A program made the position numbers and the translations under genes. 64,000 nt of DNA from Orbicella faveolata (Eukaryota > Cnidaria > Anthozoa > Scleractinia > Merulinidae), in NCBI RefSeq assembly GCF_002042975.1, contig NW_018149995.1, forward strand, positions 287,809 through 351,808, in the 5' to 3' direction. Under the pieces are notes generated by a model. It worked only from the letters and a program-made list of their open reading frames with translations. It ran no database searches and had not been told where the DNA came from. Shown piece by piece: positions 46,801-58,811 of this stretch. Each line of letters starts with the position of its first letter. Within the stretch, counting starts at the first letter, position 1.

Positions 46801-48500
46801 ATTTGAGTTTTACCTTGTTACCTCCACAAGAACTGGTGCATCTGGTTCATCAAGCAACACAGTCACAATATCACTGAATAAAAGAAAATTGGAATTAAAC
46901 ACAGCTTGCTTGATTAAAAGGCAACCTTTTTGTGCATAAGTTAAGACTAGTCAGTTGATCAGTCACTACAATTTGTAATTACATAGTACCAGTCATTGTC
47001 ACCAACAGATCAATAGACGGATGCACAAAATTAAATTCCTTTTCTAGAAAATAATACTTACAGGAGATCTTTATTTCTCATCATTTTGACACACACATCA
47101 TGACTGCAGGCCATATTTGCCAGAATGCCAACACATATTTCCTGTCAGTTACAAAGAAGATAAAAAACTTACCCTGATTTTGTGATCCCAAAGGAGAGTA
47201 AGAAAAATTAGAAAGACTTGGAGACAGACATTATCTGGCCAGTTTTTCCTCAACATTTACATCAGCACCCATTTATTGTTACATTTGGGTAAAGAGAGGC
47301 ATAACGTAAAATTATATTACAGACCGATTCTTCTCAGTAGGAAATAAATTAAGCTGTGCACTCACTGTGACTCTTGAATTCTGTGACTTTAATACAGCAT
47401 CTAGAAGAACTTCAGTTGTTTCCATTTCTTCCAAAAATGCAGCGACATCCTATAGTTGAATGTAACGTATTTTACTACACGCAACATTACAGGGCAAACA
47501 ACATTCCACATTAACGTAACAGACCGTAAAGGTACAAGATTTCAACCCTTAATTCCCAATTTAATGCTAGAACTTAATTTATAAATATTATTATATACAG
47601 ATACTGTAAAGTACTCAAAATAAATCATCAATTTCTCTACACTATCAGTCATAGGGATGGCAAGACTCACTCTCTTTTGTGGCACCAATCTCAGAATCTC
47701 AATTTGTTCCATAAGCCTTGAGTGCACTCAGAAATTCTCAAACTCCCCCTGCCCCATTATCCCCCCCCCCCAACTTCTTTTCTCTTCCCAAGCCCCTGGG
47801 GGATGAGGACAAGAAGATGTCTGACATTTCAGACCAATGACCTTCTTTTTGATCAGAGTAGATATTTACCAGGTACTAATTGTTCGAAAGGTGGATAACT
47901 CAATCCACCGGATAAATCACTAGCCAGTGGACAGCGTTACCCACGTTTTGCACAACCTGAGCCAGAATGGTACAAAAAATACTTATTAAGTTGTGTAGCA
48001 TATGTAGAAATAATTATTTTCAAATATGCGTAACTATAGGTCTAAAACCAAAAAACTCATAAGGGAAAAATAGTTTTATGTTTCCAGTTTACAAAATAAC
48101 TTCTCCACCTTACCCTACCCCGAAAGGGTTGTCACAGGTCACGCATTCTCAAACACGTATAAAAACAGCGCAGCTTTCAGTCATTTTGCGATGAGACCTT
48201 TAAAACTCTTAACTTCTTCTTTCGGTCACTTACCGAGTTCATAGACATGTCCCATAGTTCACACAGCTCCCTTTCAAAAGCATCGCTCAACTCGTGCGAA
48301 TTTTCTTCCTCGCGCGGTTCAGCGTGTTCGCCGTTTTCGCCAACTTCGGAATCCTCCGTGTTCTGAAGGGACTGCACCAACTTCATTAGAGTTCCTAGGA
48401 CCCATTTCTTACTAAAAACTGTTTCACCAATATTGTCGTACTGTATTAACTCGATTTCTTCCGCAGATAATCGAGGAGGGGAAGGGTTTCTGTCTGCCAT
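40870..48500 (-). CDS. SAAL1: Serum amyloid A-like 1 (SAAL1)
   Basis: Armadillo-like protein; human SAAL1 (SPACIA1) promotes G1/S progression in synovial cells. Fourteen minus-strand exons: 48500-48234, 47449-47366, 47141-47062, 46873-46814, 46557-46445, 45881-45752, 45556-45474, 45103-44936, 44374-44051, 43640-43592, 43500-43347, 42097-42002, 41400-41312 and 40900-40870. All phases agree, giving 575 residues (human 474). Matches: the start MADRNPSPP, ETVFSKKWVLGTLMKLVQSL, LCELWDMSMNS, EICVGILANMAC, VLVEVTRLIHVCLS, FKNFIYILENS, VVDKVLDSSDEML. The extra length is mainly the low-complexity acidic and Ser/Asn-rich exon 44374-44051. The 49-base exon 43640-43592 was deduced from phase and uses a GTAAGA donor. 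The frame is open upstream of the chosen ATG, but the human start supports it. Confidence 0.92.
41663..41880. mobile_element. Foldback MITE in SAAL1 intron 12
   Basis: Outer arms ACTATGAGTAGTCCCTCTTT and AGAGGGACAACTCATAGT pair, as do CTTTTGCTTAGTC and ACTAAGCAAAAG. Inner arms AAATGGCTGGGCAAAATCCT and AGGATTTCACTCAGCCATTT pair around AAGCGTTTTGC. An A-rich tract (41710-41750) lies inside the left arm. Confidence 0.75.
42140..43288 (-). mobile_element. SINE (family 1), interrupted by a palindromic element
   Basis: Reading on the minus strand, the head at about 43288 carries a B-box-like CCGGGTTCGAGCCC (43230-43243). It then follows the same order as the intact copy at 61647-61900 (AGTGCCTCTCTC, CACCTGGGT, CATCCA, GAGTAGAAATA), breaks at 43078, and resumes at 42225 (GCTTCATGCTAC, TGATGGGCCACTTGGC, CAGACTTTACCTT). 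The break is filled by 42226-43070. In SAAL1 intron 11. Confidence 0.85.
42219..43077. mobile_element. ATCGAT-rich palindromic element inserted in a SINE
   Basis: Element 42226-43070 (845 bases), flanked by direct repeats GTATTTC at 42219-42225 and 43071-43077. Ends CCGGGGTATGC and (mirrored) CCCAGGGTATCC. Both terminal zones, about 42236-42370 and 42880-43065, are packed with ATCGAT/ATCAATCGAT units. The core (42371-42879) has no coding homology I recognise. The empty site is visible in the SINE copy at 61647-61900. Confidence 0.82.
44701..44859. mobile_element. Foldback MITE with TA duplication
   Basis: Element 44703-44857, flanked by TA on both sides. Arms of about 77 bases: GTGTGATCGTTCGGGTGA at the left and TCACCCAGACAATCACAC at the right. 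AAAAGAACTGTTGTTGG, TTTCGACAACCT and AGCAGAAGTT are mirrored at the centre. In SAAL1 intron 8. TA duplication suggests a Tc1/mariner-type mobiliser. Confidence 0.85.
45987..46148. mobile_element. Foldback MITE in SAAL1 intron 5
   Basis: TTTTTCCGTGTTTACATAGC and the mirrored GCTATGTAAACACGGAAAAA form the ends. CCTCATCTAAA / TTTAGATGAGG and GGTTGGGAGAATT / AATTCTCCCAACC continue inward. The centre is around 46060. No coding capacity. Confidence 0.85.
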
Positions 48501-48662
48501 CTTTGAATCTCTTAGCTCTTCGCGCAACGATCGCGGCCTCTGTCCCTGTGTTGTTCGGAAAGTTGTTCGCAAATCTTCGGAAAACGTTCGGCTGTTCGTT
48601 CGGCTACGCCAAATTAAAGTCGTGTCCAGTCTGTTGAGGAAAGAACAACAGAAGGAGCAAAA
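48501..48662. promoter_or_regulatory. Compact bidirectional promoter of SAAL1 and TAF11
   Basis: Only 162 bases separate the two start codons. The interval is CpG-rich (CGCGCAACGATCGCGG near 48520, several TTCGG/GTTCG units) and has no TATA box, as in CpG-type divergent promoters. Inferred from arrangement. Confidence 0.6.
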
Positions 48663-50936
48663 ATGGCGGACAATGTTCCCGAAAGTAGTGGTTCGTTGAA
48701 ACGAAAACTTGAGGAAGGTGAGACTCAGAAAACAAAAGATGAAGACATGGCCTCGCCACCAGCTAAAATTCGAGCTACAGATGATAAAACAAGCGAAGCA
48801 GGTCCCGCCAAACCAAATGCTCCTGATGTGGAACAGAGCGCTGGATCATCAAATCAAACCAGTGGGGATAGTAACGGTGAAACGTACGGAGAAAGAGAGA
48901 AAATGCAGTGAGTATATGTCATAAGACACGTCTAAATTGCTTGGATATAAAGCTTGGTGTTTAATTATGTCCTGTTGATCTTGGCTTGACGTCGCTGGTG
49001 TCATACAGCGCCAAGTGTTAACAAAACAAACGACGCTATCCACAAGAGCTCGAGAGTGATTTCTGTTAAGTAGCTTTATTCATGCTTTAAACAACTGAGT
49101 CCAGTTGTCTACAGTAACACTATCTACACCAGATTCTTGGTTTGTACAGCAAGAGAAAGTTATTTTGGTAGTGTTGCAGAGGTATATGAGCCCGGGTATA
49201 TGAGGGAGGGGATGCAAGGTGAGTATTCTTTATATATGCCTAGGACTGGAACAGGCCTACAGTCAAGTGCAGTTCATGTTCTACATTGCACTTGTGATTT
49301 GTTTTGTTTAGATTTTGTTGGTGTGTAGATCTATACTCCTACTTGCTCGACTTCATTCTGAGAGGAGAGGGGTCGGTAAAGGCTGATTGGAGGGAATAGG
49401 AGGAATGTGGTGCAACCATTATCGCTTGTGGTCACCCGTCTTACCCACCCCCGCAGAATTTCAAAAGACTTTCCTTGGGATGCTTATGGAAATTTCCTAG
49501 CACTGTACATTTTTACTTTTCAGTGGGTTGATAATTCTTTCTCTTTGGCAGATTGCTTGTGTCTTCTTTCTCAGAGGAGCAACTGAACCGCTATGAAATG
49601 TACAGAAGGGCAGCTTTTCCCAAGGCAGCCATTAAACGGGTAAAATAAGAATTAAGGAATAAATAATGGTTTCCTGTTTTATACCTACAACATCAAGAAC
49701 TCATTATTAGCATTGTTTTTAGATTATGATGTAGAATGTAGATTACTTTTTTTGTAAAAAAAAGAGTCAGTTAAAATAATCTGTAAAAGAGACTTGGTGG
49801 GATAATTTTTGAAATGCTGTCTCTGTAATGCAGTATCTTAACATTTTAGTTTGATTTAATTAATTTTGACTCTTGTTATTTTTCTTATTTGGCTTCAAAG
49901 TTCATGCTGACTGTCGACTGCCCTCATTTGCAGAATAGATTGAGCACAAAAAATGGCTTCAGAGACAATGTTATTTTTTCCAACTATGATTGATTTAATT
50001 TTGTAAACCACCTATGAAACAGCTTGGCACAGATTCCATCAGCAAAAGTTCATGGCAACACACGCACAGTGCAAACAAATGCACTTGTTGATTTATGCAT
50101 TTCCTTGATTCTCATTATTTCACTTGCAACCTGTTTGTTTTCATATATCACTAAATTCAGGACTAATAGATTGCTTTAACAGGTTCATTTAAGTGATCGA
50201 TTTTGACATCAAAGAAACATTCTGAGCAAACTTCTGTATTTACTTACAGCTAATGCAGAGTGTAACAGGAGGGTCATCAATTCCTCCAAATGTTGTCATA
50301 GCCATGGCAGGAATAGCCAAGGTCTTTGTGGGAGAAGTTGTAGAGGAAGGTATGTTTCTTACTTGACTCTGCGTTACTTTTACAGGGTGATCACAATTCA
50401 ATCTTTTCTGGTAAGGTTAATGAAAGCTCTAATACTCGGCTTCTAGAACTCGTGTCCAGTGTGCGAAACATTGAGCCATGAGGCATGAAGCCACTAGGAA
50501 TATTTCTATCCCCCCTGGATGGAATGCAAGTCCATCACAGGTTTACCCCTGGCATTAAAATTTATACACCTGGTTGTTGAGAGGCACTGTGAGAGTAAAG
50601 TGTCTTTCCCTAGAACACAATGTCCCTGGCCAGTGCTCAAACCCAGACTGTTCACTGTAACCATCAGGTGTCCGTGCCACCACGACAGAAGAAGTAATCC
50701 TGGTCAACAAGTCACTGCAATTGGAACTTCATATCTGATGCAGACTTTTGACTTGTTTCCTGTAGTCCTGGTTATTAAGTGCTCATTGTTTTTGATACTC
50801 AGCTTGTGATACTATGGAGCAATGTAAAGAGAAGGGGCCCATACAGCCAAAACATCTGAGAGAAGCTGTCAGAAGGCTAAAACGAAAGGGTCTTGTTCCA
50901 AATACAAGATATCAGAAACGGCTATTTCACAGGTAA
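48663..50936 (+). CDS. TAF11: TFIID subunit TAF11
   Basis: Histone-fold subunit of TFIID that pairs with TAF13 near TBP. Exons 48663-48907, 49552-49639, 50250-50349 and 50803-50936 give 188 residues (human 211). The N-terminus is acidic and disordered. The histone fold starts near residue 83: [76 protein letters not shown]. These are almost identical to human except for extra Gly/Ser residues in the loop after SVTG. The stop is TAA at 50934-50936, followed by AATAAA at 50956-50961. An alternative donor at 50933 would splice to 52014 and reach TGA at 52015-52017 with the same last residue (Arg), so the protein is unchanged. Divergent from SAAL1 162 bases away. Confidence 0.93.
50470..50690 (-). 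mobile_element. SINE (family 1) in TAF11 intron 3
   Basis: On the minus strand it repeats the order seen at 61647-61900: a degenerate B-box (CTGGGTTTGAGCACTGG), GGACATTGTG, CACTTTACTCTCACAGTGCC, CAGGTGTATAAATTTTAATG, CTGTGATGGACTTGCATTCC, AGGGGGGATAGAAATA, and CTAGTGGCTTCATGCCTCAT. Truncated relative to that copy at its tail. Confidence 0.8.
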
Positions 50937-51169
50937 AGTTTCAATGCATTCATCAAATAAAAGATTGTTATACTGGGGGTTTTGATTTGCAGTGAGAAAA
51001 GTGTAGCTTGGCTTCATTTTCCACCGTAGTCGTCGAGTCTGAGAAATTCATGGTAGTGAAAAAGTTTCCGGGTCTTAGTTCTTGCGATTATAATCAACTC
51101 AGACATGATGATAGATGCGAATGCAGCCATAACACTACTACTGCTGTTGGACATCTATTACCATATAAT

Positions 51170-51375
51170 CAACTTAACAAATAGATTCCATGTTGCCGTG
51201 CATCTGTTCAGTAGTAGATCACAGATGATGCCAAAATGTGGTAAGAACAAAAAAGTGGCATACAAGCTGTTAGGCGAGTGTGTCACTGATGTTCTTACCA
51301 CATTTTGACCTCTCATGGCTGTGGTCTATTATTGAACAGACGCATGGCAACATGGAGTCAATCTTTTTTATATAA
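51170..51375. mobile_element. Palindromic MITE downstream of TAF11
   Basis: Left arm AGATTCCATGTTGCCGTGCA (51183) pairs with right arm GCATGGCAACATGGAGTC (51340). Inside, ATCTGTTCAGTAGTAGATCA pairs with GGTCTATTATTGAACAGAC, and AAAATGTGGTAAGAAC pairs with GTTCTTACCACATTTT. Shares the CATGCGTCTGT-type core with the element at 39310-39550. Confidence 0.78.
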
Positions 51376-52424
51376 TAAAGAAACAAAAAAGTGATGACCT
51401 CATCTAAACGTCTCTCCACCAATAGATCATAAGTGAGAACCAATCAAAATGCAAGAATAATTTGACTTATTGTGTAATCCTTGTCAGGCTACAAGGAACC
51501 CATCGCCGGTTTTTCTAAGTCAGTTGAGGGTGACGCTAAAGAAAGCGCGAGAGGACAAATGACCGCACACACAAGGGTGAGAACGCCCAAGGAAAGTCTC
51601 TGGTTTTATCAACAGTTTCTGTTTTTCGCCCTCACTTGCGCACTAGCAGCTAAATTGCACAGCACTTAAGTGCACTCCTGTTAGCCTAAATACCCCGTTA
51701 GCCCTTAGTTTACTTAAACAGCAGTACGATTTGCCTGAATAGCACCCCGGTTGGCCTGGATATCGTTCTGGTTACCCTCAGTAGCGCTAAAGCTACATGT
51801 ACTTGCCCTCGCGCGGCCTTTTTTCATTTCGCGCGGTCTTTCGCGTTACACGCGATGGCCTAACAAAACCAGGCGCCACTAATAGTCTGCATGTAGTTTA
51901 AGTGCTCTCTACTGTATAGAGAAAGGTGACACTGTATAAACGAGACGGTGAATGGAGAAATGGTCTTTCCTTTCACTTTTTTCTAAGCTGGCATGTTTCT
52001 AATTCTTTTGTAGATGAACTTTAGTACAACTCTGGATCAGGAGCGTTAAAAACCAACAGCCAGGGAATGCGAGAAGTTCTTCACGTGTGAAACTCTGTAC
52101 TGGAACAGTTGTACAGACTGAAATAAGTCTGAGTGGTCAACGAACTTAACTTGGATTAGTCAGCTGGAAGAATTGGAGAGTTAATCAATGACAACCATGA
52201 AAACAAACGTTTAAAAAACGGTGGTTATGTTGTAAAGCAGGAGGCAACAAGATTCGAGGACTGGGATACCAGAATCCCCGTAGCCATGTCTAAGGACTTG
52301 TATTTAGTCGTCATTATCAGCTTGTAAAAAAAGTTGTTTGGTAACCGAATGAAAATATAAAACATTAAAAGTTAGTGATAGGAAAAAAATGAATAATCAT
52401 ATGCTCGAGTTAATTTACTCGTGG

Positions 52425-52695
52425 TGAAGCTCAGTAGAGCCAGTGAATTACAAGCCACATCAGCCTTGGCTGGGTTTCATGCGGCTGCTCTATCCTGGTC
52501 AAATTGGAATTTGGAGATGTTGACTTTTGTGGAGGGACGAAAACCGGAGAGCCCGGAGAAAAACCGGCCTTCAAGCAAGGCGAGAACCAACAACAAACTC
52601 AACCCGCATATGGCACCGGGCCGGAATCGAACCCGATCACATTGGTGGGAGCCAGCGCTTTAACCACTGCGCCAACCCTGCTCCTTCACGGGTCC
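52425..52695 (-). mobile_element. tRNA-derived SINE (third family) downstream of TAF11
   Basis: On the minus strand the head near 52685 has an A-box-like GCGCAGTGGTTAAAGCGCTG (52654-52673) and a B-box-like GGTTCGATTCCG (52624-52635), at tRNA spacing. A body runs to about 52425 (GGTTTTTCTCCGGGCTCTCC within it). A short tandem repeat GGGTCCTTCAC flanks it at 52688-52712. Confidence 0.75.
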
Positions 52696-52699
52696 TTCA

Positions 52700-55600
52700 C
52701 GGGTCCTTCACGCTTAGGAATATTCGTTAGTAGTAGAGGATAAGTGAATGTAGTGAAGTTTGGTTTCATAGAACTTTAATCGCCTATAGCTGGTTTTGAT
52801 TTGTTTAGTAATAAAGACGTCTTAAGAGCTTCTTACTGTCTCAAATTAAAACATCGCAAAGAAAAACAATACATATTTAATGAGGGTAATATTTCGAAAA
52901 CAATGTCTTGGTGTGGGCCAATCAGCTCCTGTTTTAACGTGATACGAAGATTGCAATCGGCGTTTTTCAACTTTGTCAATGACAATTTACACAGCCGGAG
53001 GATTGACAATTTTATGCATGTAATATGAGAATTGTCGACGGTTATCTTAGTAACTAAACAAAGAAAAATCACGCTATTCTCGTTATATTTTAAGTATCCA
53101 AAGGTTATTCGCCGGTTGGTAATTCAGTTGAAATCGCTATTGCCGGCCTTTTTTCAGTTCCAGCTGCAATATAATAATTGTCTTAAAATAAATACTTCGT
53201 GTTTTAACTTCACAAGACTGATTTTGAACCATGAAAAATAATCAGTTTAGACTCTATCCACCCAGGCATGGAATAGGGTCAGATTCAAAAAATAATTATA
53301 TTACTTTGATACAGTTTTTTAGATATTCTCACCATCCAAACCTGGCATAAAGTAGATAATGTTTTACCTAAGTTTTCTCAAGAAACCCCTATCTCCTTCG
53401 TTCGGTTTCCTTGGAGCGAATTTACCCCAGGCGTTTTAAAGTCTCTGTTTCAGTAGTCACCCATTACCTAAGGCAGTTGACGTTAGCCGATATGTGGAGA
53501 TCTGTTAACTGGGTTGAAAAATTTGTTTCATATACGTAGTAAAAGATGGTAATTCACTTCCCGGCAAACAAATTAATCTCGTCATGGCTGTGCTGTCGTC
53601 ATGGCGTGGTTACCAAGTGCAATTACAACGTAGTTTTACAAATTTTCATTGTCTTCTTTTAGTATTTACTCAGACTCCGCCACGGCAGCAAGATGTCTTA
53701 AGAATAACAAAGTACTTATACAAAGGAAAAAAGCTGTATATTAAACAGGACTGTGCTTTATGTCAAATAGGCGCGAACCTGTCACAGGCTCTTAATGATA
53801 AGTACTCTAGTTTCGCGCACTTTTGCCTTGTACGGAGATTTATATCTTGCTTTTCTCACCAATTGTCTTGAAAATGACGGCTCACAGCTTGGTAATTACG
53901 CGGTAGATGAGAAATGTAAATAAGCGCCAATTTTTATTTAACCAGAATCTGCTGCTTGTCTGGAGTGATTTGCGCCTACGAGTAATTTCTCTCCTCGCAC
54001 AGACCACGTGTTCTCTGGTTGGTCGGCGCTTGGAAAACCAGACCGGGTGAGATTGAATAGTTGGTGTTAATGTGGCATTTTCCTTTAAAATGCATTTTCC
54101 TATGTTTGGATTATTAATCTCCGACGTGAATAAGATAACAGACAGTATATGTTGTCTATAGACAATTTGAACTAGGAAGACAAAGCGAACCGACCCAAGC
54201 TTTAGGCGAATCTCAGTTTTAGTCTCAAGTTTTCGCGCGCGTTAAAAACACTGTATTCCCACTTTGTCCAACTCAGATTTTTCATTGAGATTTTTGCATA
54301 ATCTTTCGAAGCTTTCTTAGTTTTTCACCTCTTAAACGGAAACGAATAAAAATATGGCGAACTGATCAAACGTGAATTCGAAATCAGCCAATGGGAAAGC
54401 CATGGGACCTTAATTCAAAAAGATTAACTATAAAAAGCTGATAAGCGACAGTTCACTTACTGAATAATAACGCTCAGTTTTCACTAAGCCATACTCTAGG
54501 TGATACTTTATTAGCTTTGTTTTGAAGATGATTTTTAACACCACTTTCTGTATCACAGGCTTTTGTCCTCGTATTCAAAGAGAATTCATTGCCTTTACCT
54601 CTAATTTTCAACTCCGGCCGTGAAGCACACTGAACATTTTTTTAAATCTATCCAACGCCGGGAAGTAACAACTGTTTCCTTTATTTTGGTCAAGGCTTAA
54701 GACAAATGAGATGTAACGGATCACATCAGTTCTATCTTTACCGCGATTACAAACAAAGCAACATCGTGGAACAAAAACAATTTGCGGCCCCAAGGGGTGA
54801 TGATAAAACAATGCAAGTTTTAAAAAAGAATATTTCTCGAACCTAATTAACAATTTTTCTTTGTCTTGCGCTCGCTTTCACTGTTTGACTTGTGCGTGCA
54901 TGAAGACGTTCCCCTTTGTCAAAAGCTTGCAACACAAGTTTAGAGTCAGGTTATGGACATTGTTCACAACTGTCGAGTCCCTCAGCAATTGTGGCATTGT
55001 CTAAACTTTGTTGGTTACACATAAACAGTAGTGGGATAAAACACGAACATGACGGCTGACGTTACAAAAACTGCCGATTCATGGAGGAAGGCTCGATTTC
55101 CGCTGCTCTCTCGACTGCGGAGCTTTTGCAAATCAAACATGAAAATCTGCCGTCTGTCTAGACTTTCTGAATTATCCTTTTGGGTTGTCGTCAATTTTTT
55201 CGCTAAACCAATTATCTTATGTTTGTTGTAGACCCTGCCGCAGATTTTCGTCGTATGGAATTTTTGATTCATGAAGCAGAAGCGTTAATTATGTCTTGAA
55301 GCCTGAAAAGAAAAAAAAAGGATTTTTGAAAACAAGGGTTAGTTTAGGGTTTTACGCTTATTTGCCGTTTGATTCGTATAGCTATCTTCTTAGCACGTGT
55401 AGCGGACCTATTATAAAAGTCATAAATCACAGCGACACCATGCATTTCTCCTGTCGAATTATTTCAGGTCGGTATCTCTGTAGATACGTATATTACTAAT
55501 ACATGTAACGTCATAAAATGCCCATCACCCTCTACACCCCTGTTGATATGATAATGACGGTTTTATTTTTCCGCTCAATAAATTGGCTTTCGGTAACTCT

Positions 55601-55991
55601 AGCCATACGATAATACCTTGACCACCGCGGAATTATCAGAATTATTCACATTTGTTGAACAAAAATTGTTTGTATAGCGTGAAGTTAGTCATTGAAAACT
55701 AAAATTTTGTCGAGCGATCCGGCTTGTCTGCTTTCAGATTTTTCTAAGCTCGGTTTTTTTAGTGAAGACGATGGCTATGTATTTTGATCTCGTCGCGTTA
55801 TCCCATATAAAACAATGGATCTAGTTTGCATTGCTTTTGACTTTTTTTTTTAATTATATTTTTCCGTTCTTCAGCTGATCGAAGAGGAGAGCGCGTAATT
55901 TTTCATGTCCTGTCACGTGACTAAACATTGTACATGCGCCGTAACAGTATTTTTCTGAAGTCGGAAGCAGAGCGAGTGTGATGGAGGGAAA
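52700..55991. other. Intergenic between TAF11 and the PTPRR-like gene
   Basis: No gene recognised. A 95-codon frame at 53584-53871 has no homology I know and no clear splice partners. The last few hundred bases probably include the PTPRR-like promoter (CACGTGAC at 55913-55920). Confidence 0.55.
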
Positions 55992-58780
55992 ATGGTGGTT
56001 TGGTTCTTCGAATTTATATGGCTTTTGTGGATTTTGACGTCTTCTGAAGCGAGAACCACGCACAGCGGAACATCAGAAGGTTCTTCATTGTTTATTCTTT
56101 GATTTTATGTCGTTACGATCGCTGACAACATTTTTTTGCTGGGATTTGAACGTCTAATGTTTGTTTCTAACTAACTTCATCAGCTGTTCGGACTGCGTAC
56201 GCTGGTTCGTACGGCAGCCGTACTACAAGATTTTCCCATGTTGAAGAGCAGGGAAAGCCGTCAAATATTAGAGAAAAAATTCAAGTGAAGGATCATGATG
56301 AAGGGAAAAATATTCAGATGGATTTTAAGCGAGGAATTTCCCACTTCAAGGAAGCCAAAATCGCCACTTCTACAGCTCGGCAAAGCAGCAACCTTACCAC
56401 GGGTCGTAAAGACCTGCCGGAAATATATATTTTAGTGTTGGTGAGTTGCCTTTATTCCTGTTTTATTCGCGTCGGCGGCAGTTTCATTAGTGCATCCGGA
56501 ATCGTGGCGGATTTTTTTGTTTGTTTGTGGCAGCCGAGAACACATTTTGTAGCTATCGGACAGTTGTACTTTCATATAAAGCTTATCTCCGTTACAGTTT
56601 CTATTGTGATTTTGTTTTCCCGAGCGAATTATAATAATCGTCTGTTGCTAAACAACTTTACTCGTTGACTAGAATCGGCTGATGTGGATGAAAAGAAACA
56701 ATGAATTGAACGGCAGCGTTGAACTCAATTTGATATGTTTGATAGCGGTTCTTTCGAACTTGCGAATGTCGACAGCTGGGTGTTCTGTCCCTGCCAAACT
56801 TTTTAGGGCTCTACCTCGAACAAACTTCATAAAATGTGTAGGTTTGAGGGCTTTTAGAGCCAGATTTTTATTTGTATGTCAGGGCTTTTTTTCGACAAGA
56901 ACCGTTAATTGAAGTTCTGTAAGTCAGACTTGAATAAGGTCACATCGCTTTCGCGCGCAGAAACGTTTTTCATTTTTTTTTTTTGCGTGATCTTTCGATC
57001 TTGCATTATCTGACCCAGTAATTATGTTCATCGGATCATCGCGCGCCACTTCTTCGGTGATTTCCATTTTAATGGGTTTGATTCGCTGAACAATCATTTC
57101 CGTGACATGTTTCATTAAACCTTCCCACACAAACAATAACTAGCGGATGTGCAGCATTGTCGACGATTCGCTGCAAAAATATTTTCCTGGTTTTCTTGCG
57201 GTGGATTTCGATTAGTGTCAACGGACCTCGATCGAGGAGGGAAAGATGGATCAATCGGCGAAACCTGAGGACCGTAAAATATGAAACCTGTTTAAGCCGG
57301 TAGAAAAACGCTTGATGTTTCCGTCATATTTCAAGTTTTATATCTAGCGGATTGTTCCCTAACGATAAGGCCTTATTAACATACAAAAATTTGTAGGTTG
57401 GAAATAGAGATATTCCTGTGCACCTGTTACTAAATGTCTAAACAAAATTTAGGGCAGGAAGGAATCTCTTTTGATGAAAGCCACCAAGTTTTTCCGGTTT
57501 GAAGTTTCACTTTTTTCATGTCTTGTGTCGTTTAGTTTTCAAGTTTCTAACGTAAAGACACGCAGTTTTAAGACATTAGAGTAGTTTTGTGATAACAGTT
57601 TTCTTTGAGAAGTACACCTGCAATAAAATAGCCTGTGTGTGGTTTGAATTAATTTAGTGTTAACGGAAACATTTTCAAAGTTTTGAGTTTTGAAGTCGAG
57701 GAAAATTGTCTATAATTGTTGGATTTCTTATCCTTGTCTTCAATTCTTTTATCCCCTGAAAAATATAGAGTGAATTTTCTCCCATCTCAATCCACTAAGA
57801 ACATTAGTGAAAGAGCTTCTACAGTAAATAATGTAGTTTCTCACTTTCCATGTTTCAATGTTGTCAATAATTCCAACAGCCAATAAGAGGCTTTGTTTAG
57901 AAGAAAACAAATCAAGAATTATTGTTGACAAGAAAGAATAGCATATTATGTTGATGATTTTCTTGGTGGAAATTGGAACAGTTTTGTCAACAATATCAAT
58001 TCATCTTCAGCCAATATAAAAATACAATATGACAGGGACAGAAGCAGCTTCAGAATCAGATTTGTTAATTTTTATGGTAGTCTTACGTGGTGGGTGAGAA
58101 TGTTATATCATAAAAATGTATGTGCTTCATAATCTCCAGCAATGATAGCTTTGTGGAGGGCAACAATCAAACATTGGATAGTCATATCTGACTATTTTTA
58201 GATTCTTAGCATCTCGTCATTGACCATCGATATTTAAATGCAATAACCTCTTATGCTAGGCAGAATTTACAAGTAGAGAATCTACATGTGTATAAGTTAT
58301 GCAAAAACACTGACAGTGCTAAATTTGTCTTGCCTTGGAACAAAAATAGAGCAATCATGTTTTGTTAAAAGTTTGGTGATAAAATCTAACCATACATCAA
58401 ATTTGGGTGATGAGACCTAAATTAAAATTTTATTCAACCATTTTATTAACACAACCCAGTACGCTGAGATTAGAGATTATAAAAATTCTTCTGAAAAACA
58501 GCAATCCTTCATTATTTTAGGTTTGTATACTAGGAAATAAATAAATAAATATATATAACTAACTAACTAACTAACTAACTAACTGCAGACAGTACTGTTT
58601 CGGCCTTCTGGGCCTCATCAGTGCAGTGCTGAAGACTAGGATGGAGGCTAAGCNNNNNNNNNNNNNNNNNNNNNNNNNNNNNNNNNNNNNNNNNNNNNNN
58701 NNNNNNNNNNNNNNNNNNNNNNNNNNNNNNNNNNNNNNNNNNNNNNNNNNNNNNNNNNNNNNNNNNNNNNNNNNNNNNNN

Positions 58781-58811
<31 letters not shown>

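Noticed and set aside
48501-48572. Upstream extension of SAAL1 (MRTTFRTTQGQRPRS...)
   Set aside because: The frame is open but human SAAL1 starts at the equivalent of MADRNPSPP, and the extension would occupy the shared promoter.
52624-52690. tRNA gene candidate on the minus strand
   Set aside because: Promoter boxes are present but the arms do not close into a cloverleaf; it is a SINE head.
53584-53871. 95-codon open frame downstream of TAF11
   Set aside because: No homology, no Kozak-like context, unusual hydrophobic and basic mix, and no splice partners in phase.
56441-56668. Continuation of the PTPRR-like exon 2 frame
   Set aside because: A strong GTGAGT donor at 56441 and a phase-matched next exon at 60327 explain the end; the rest is intron.
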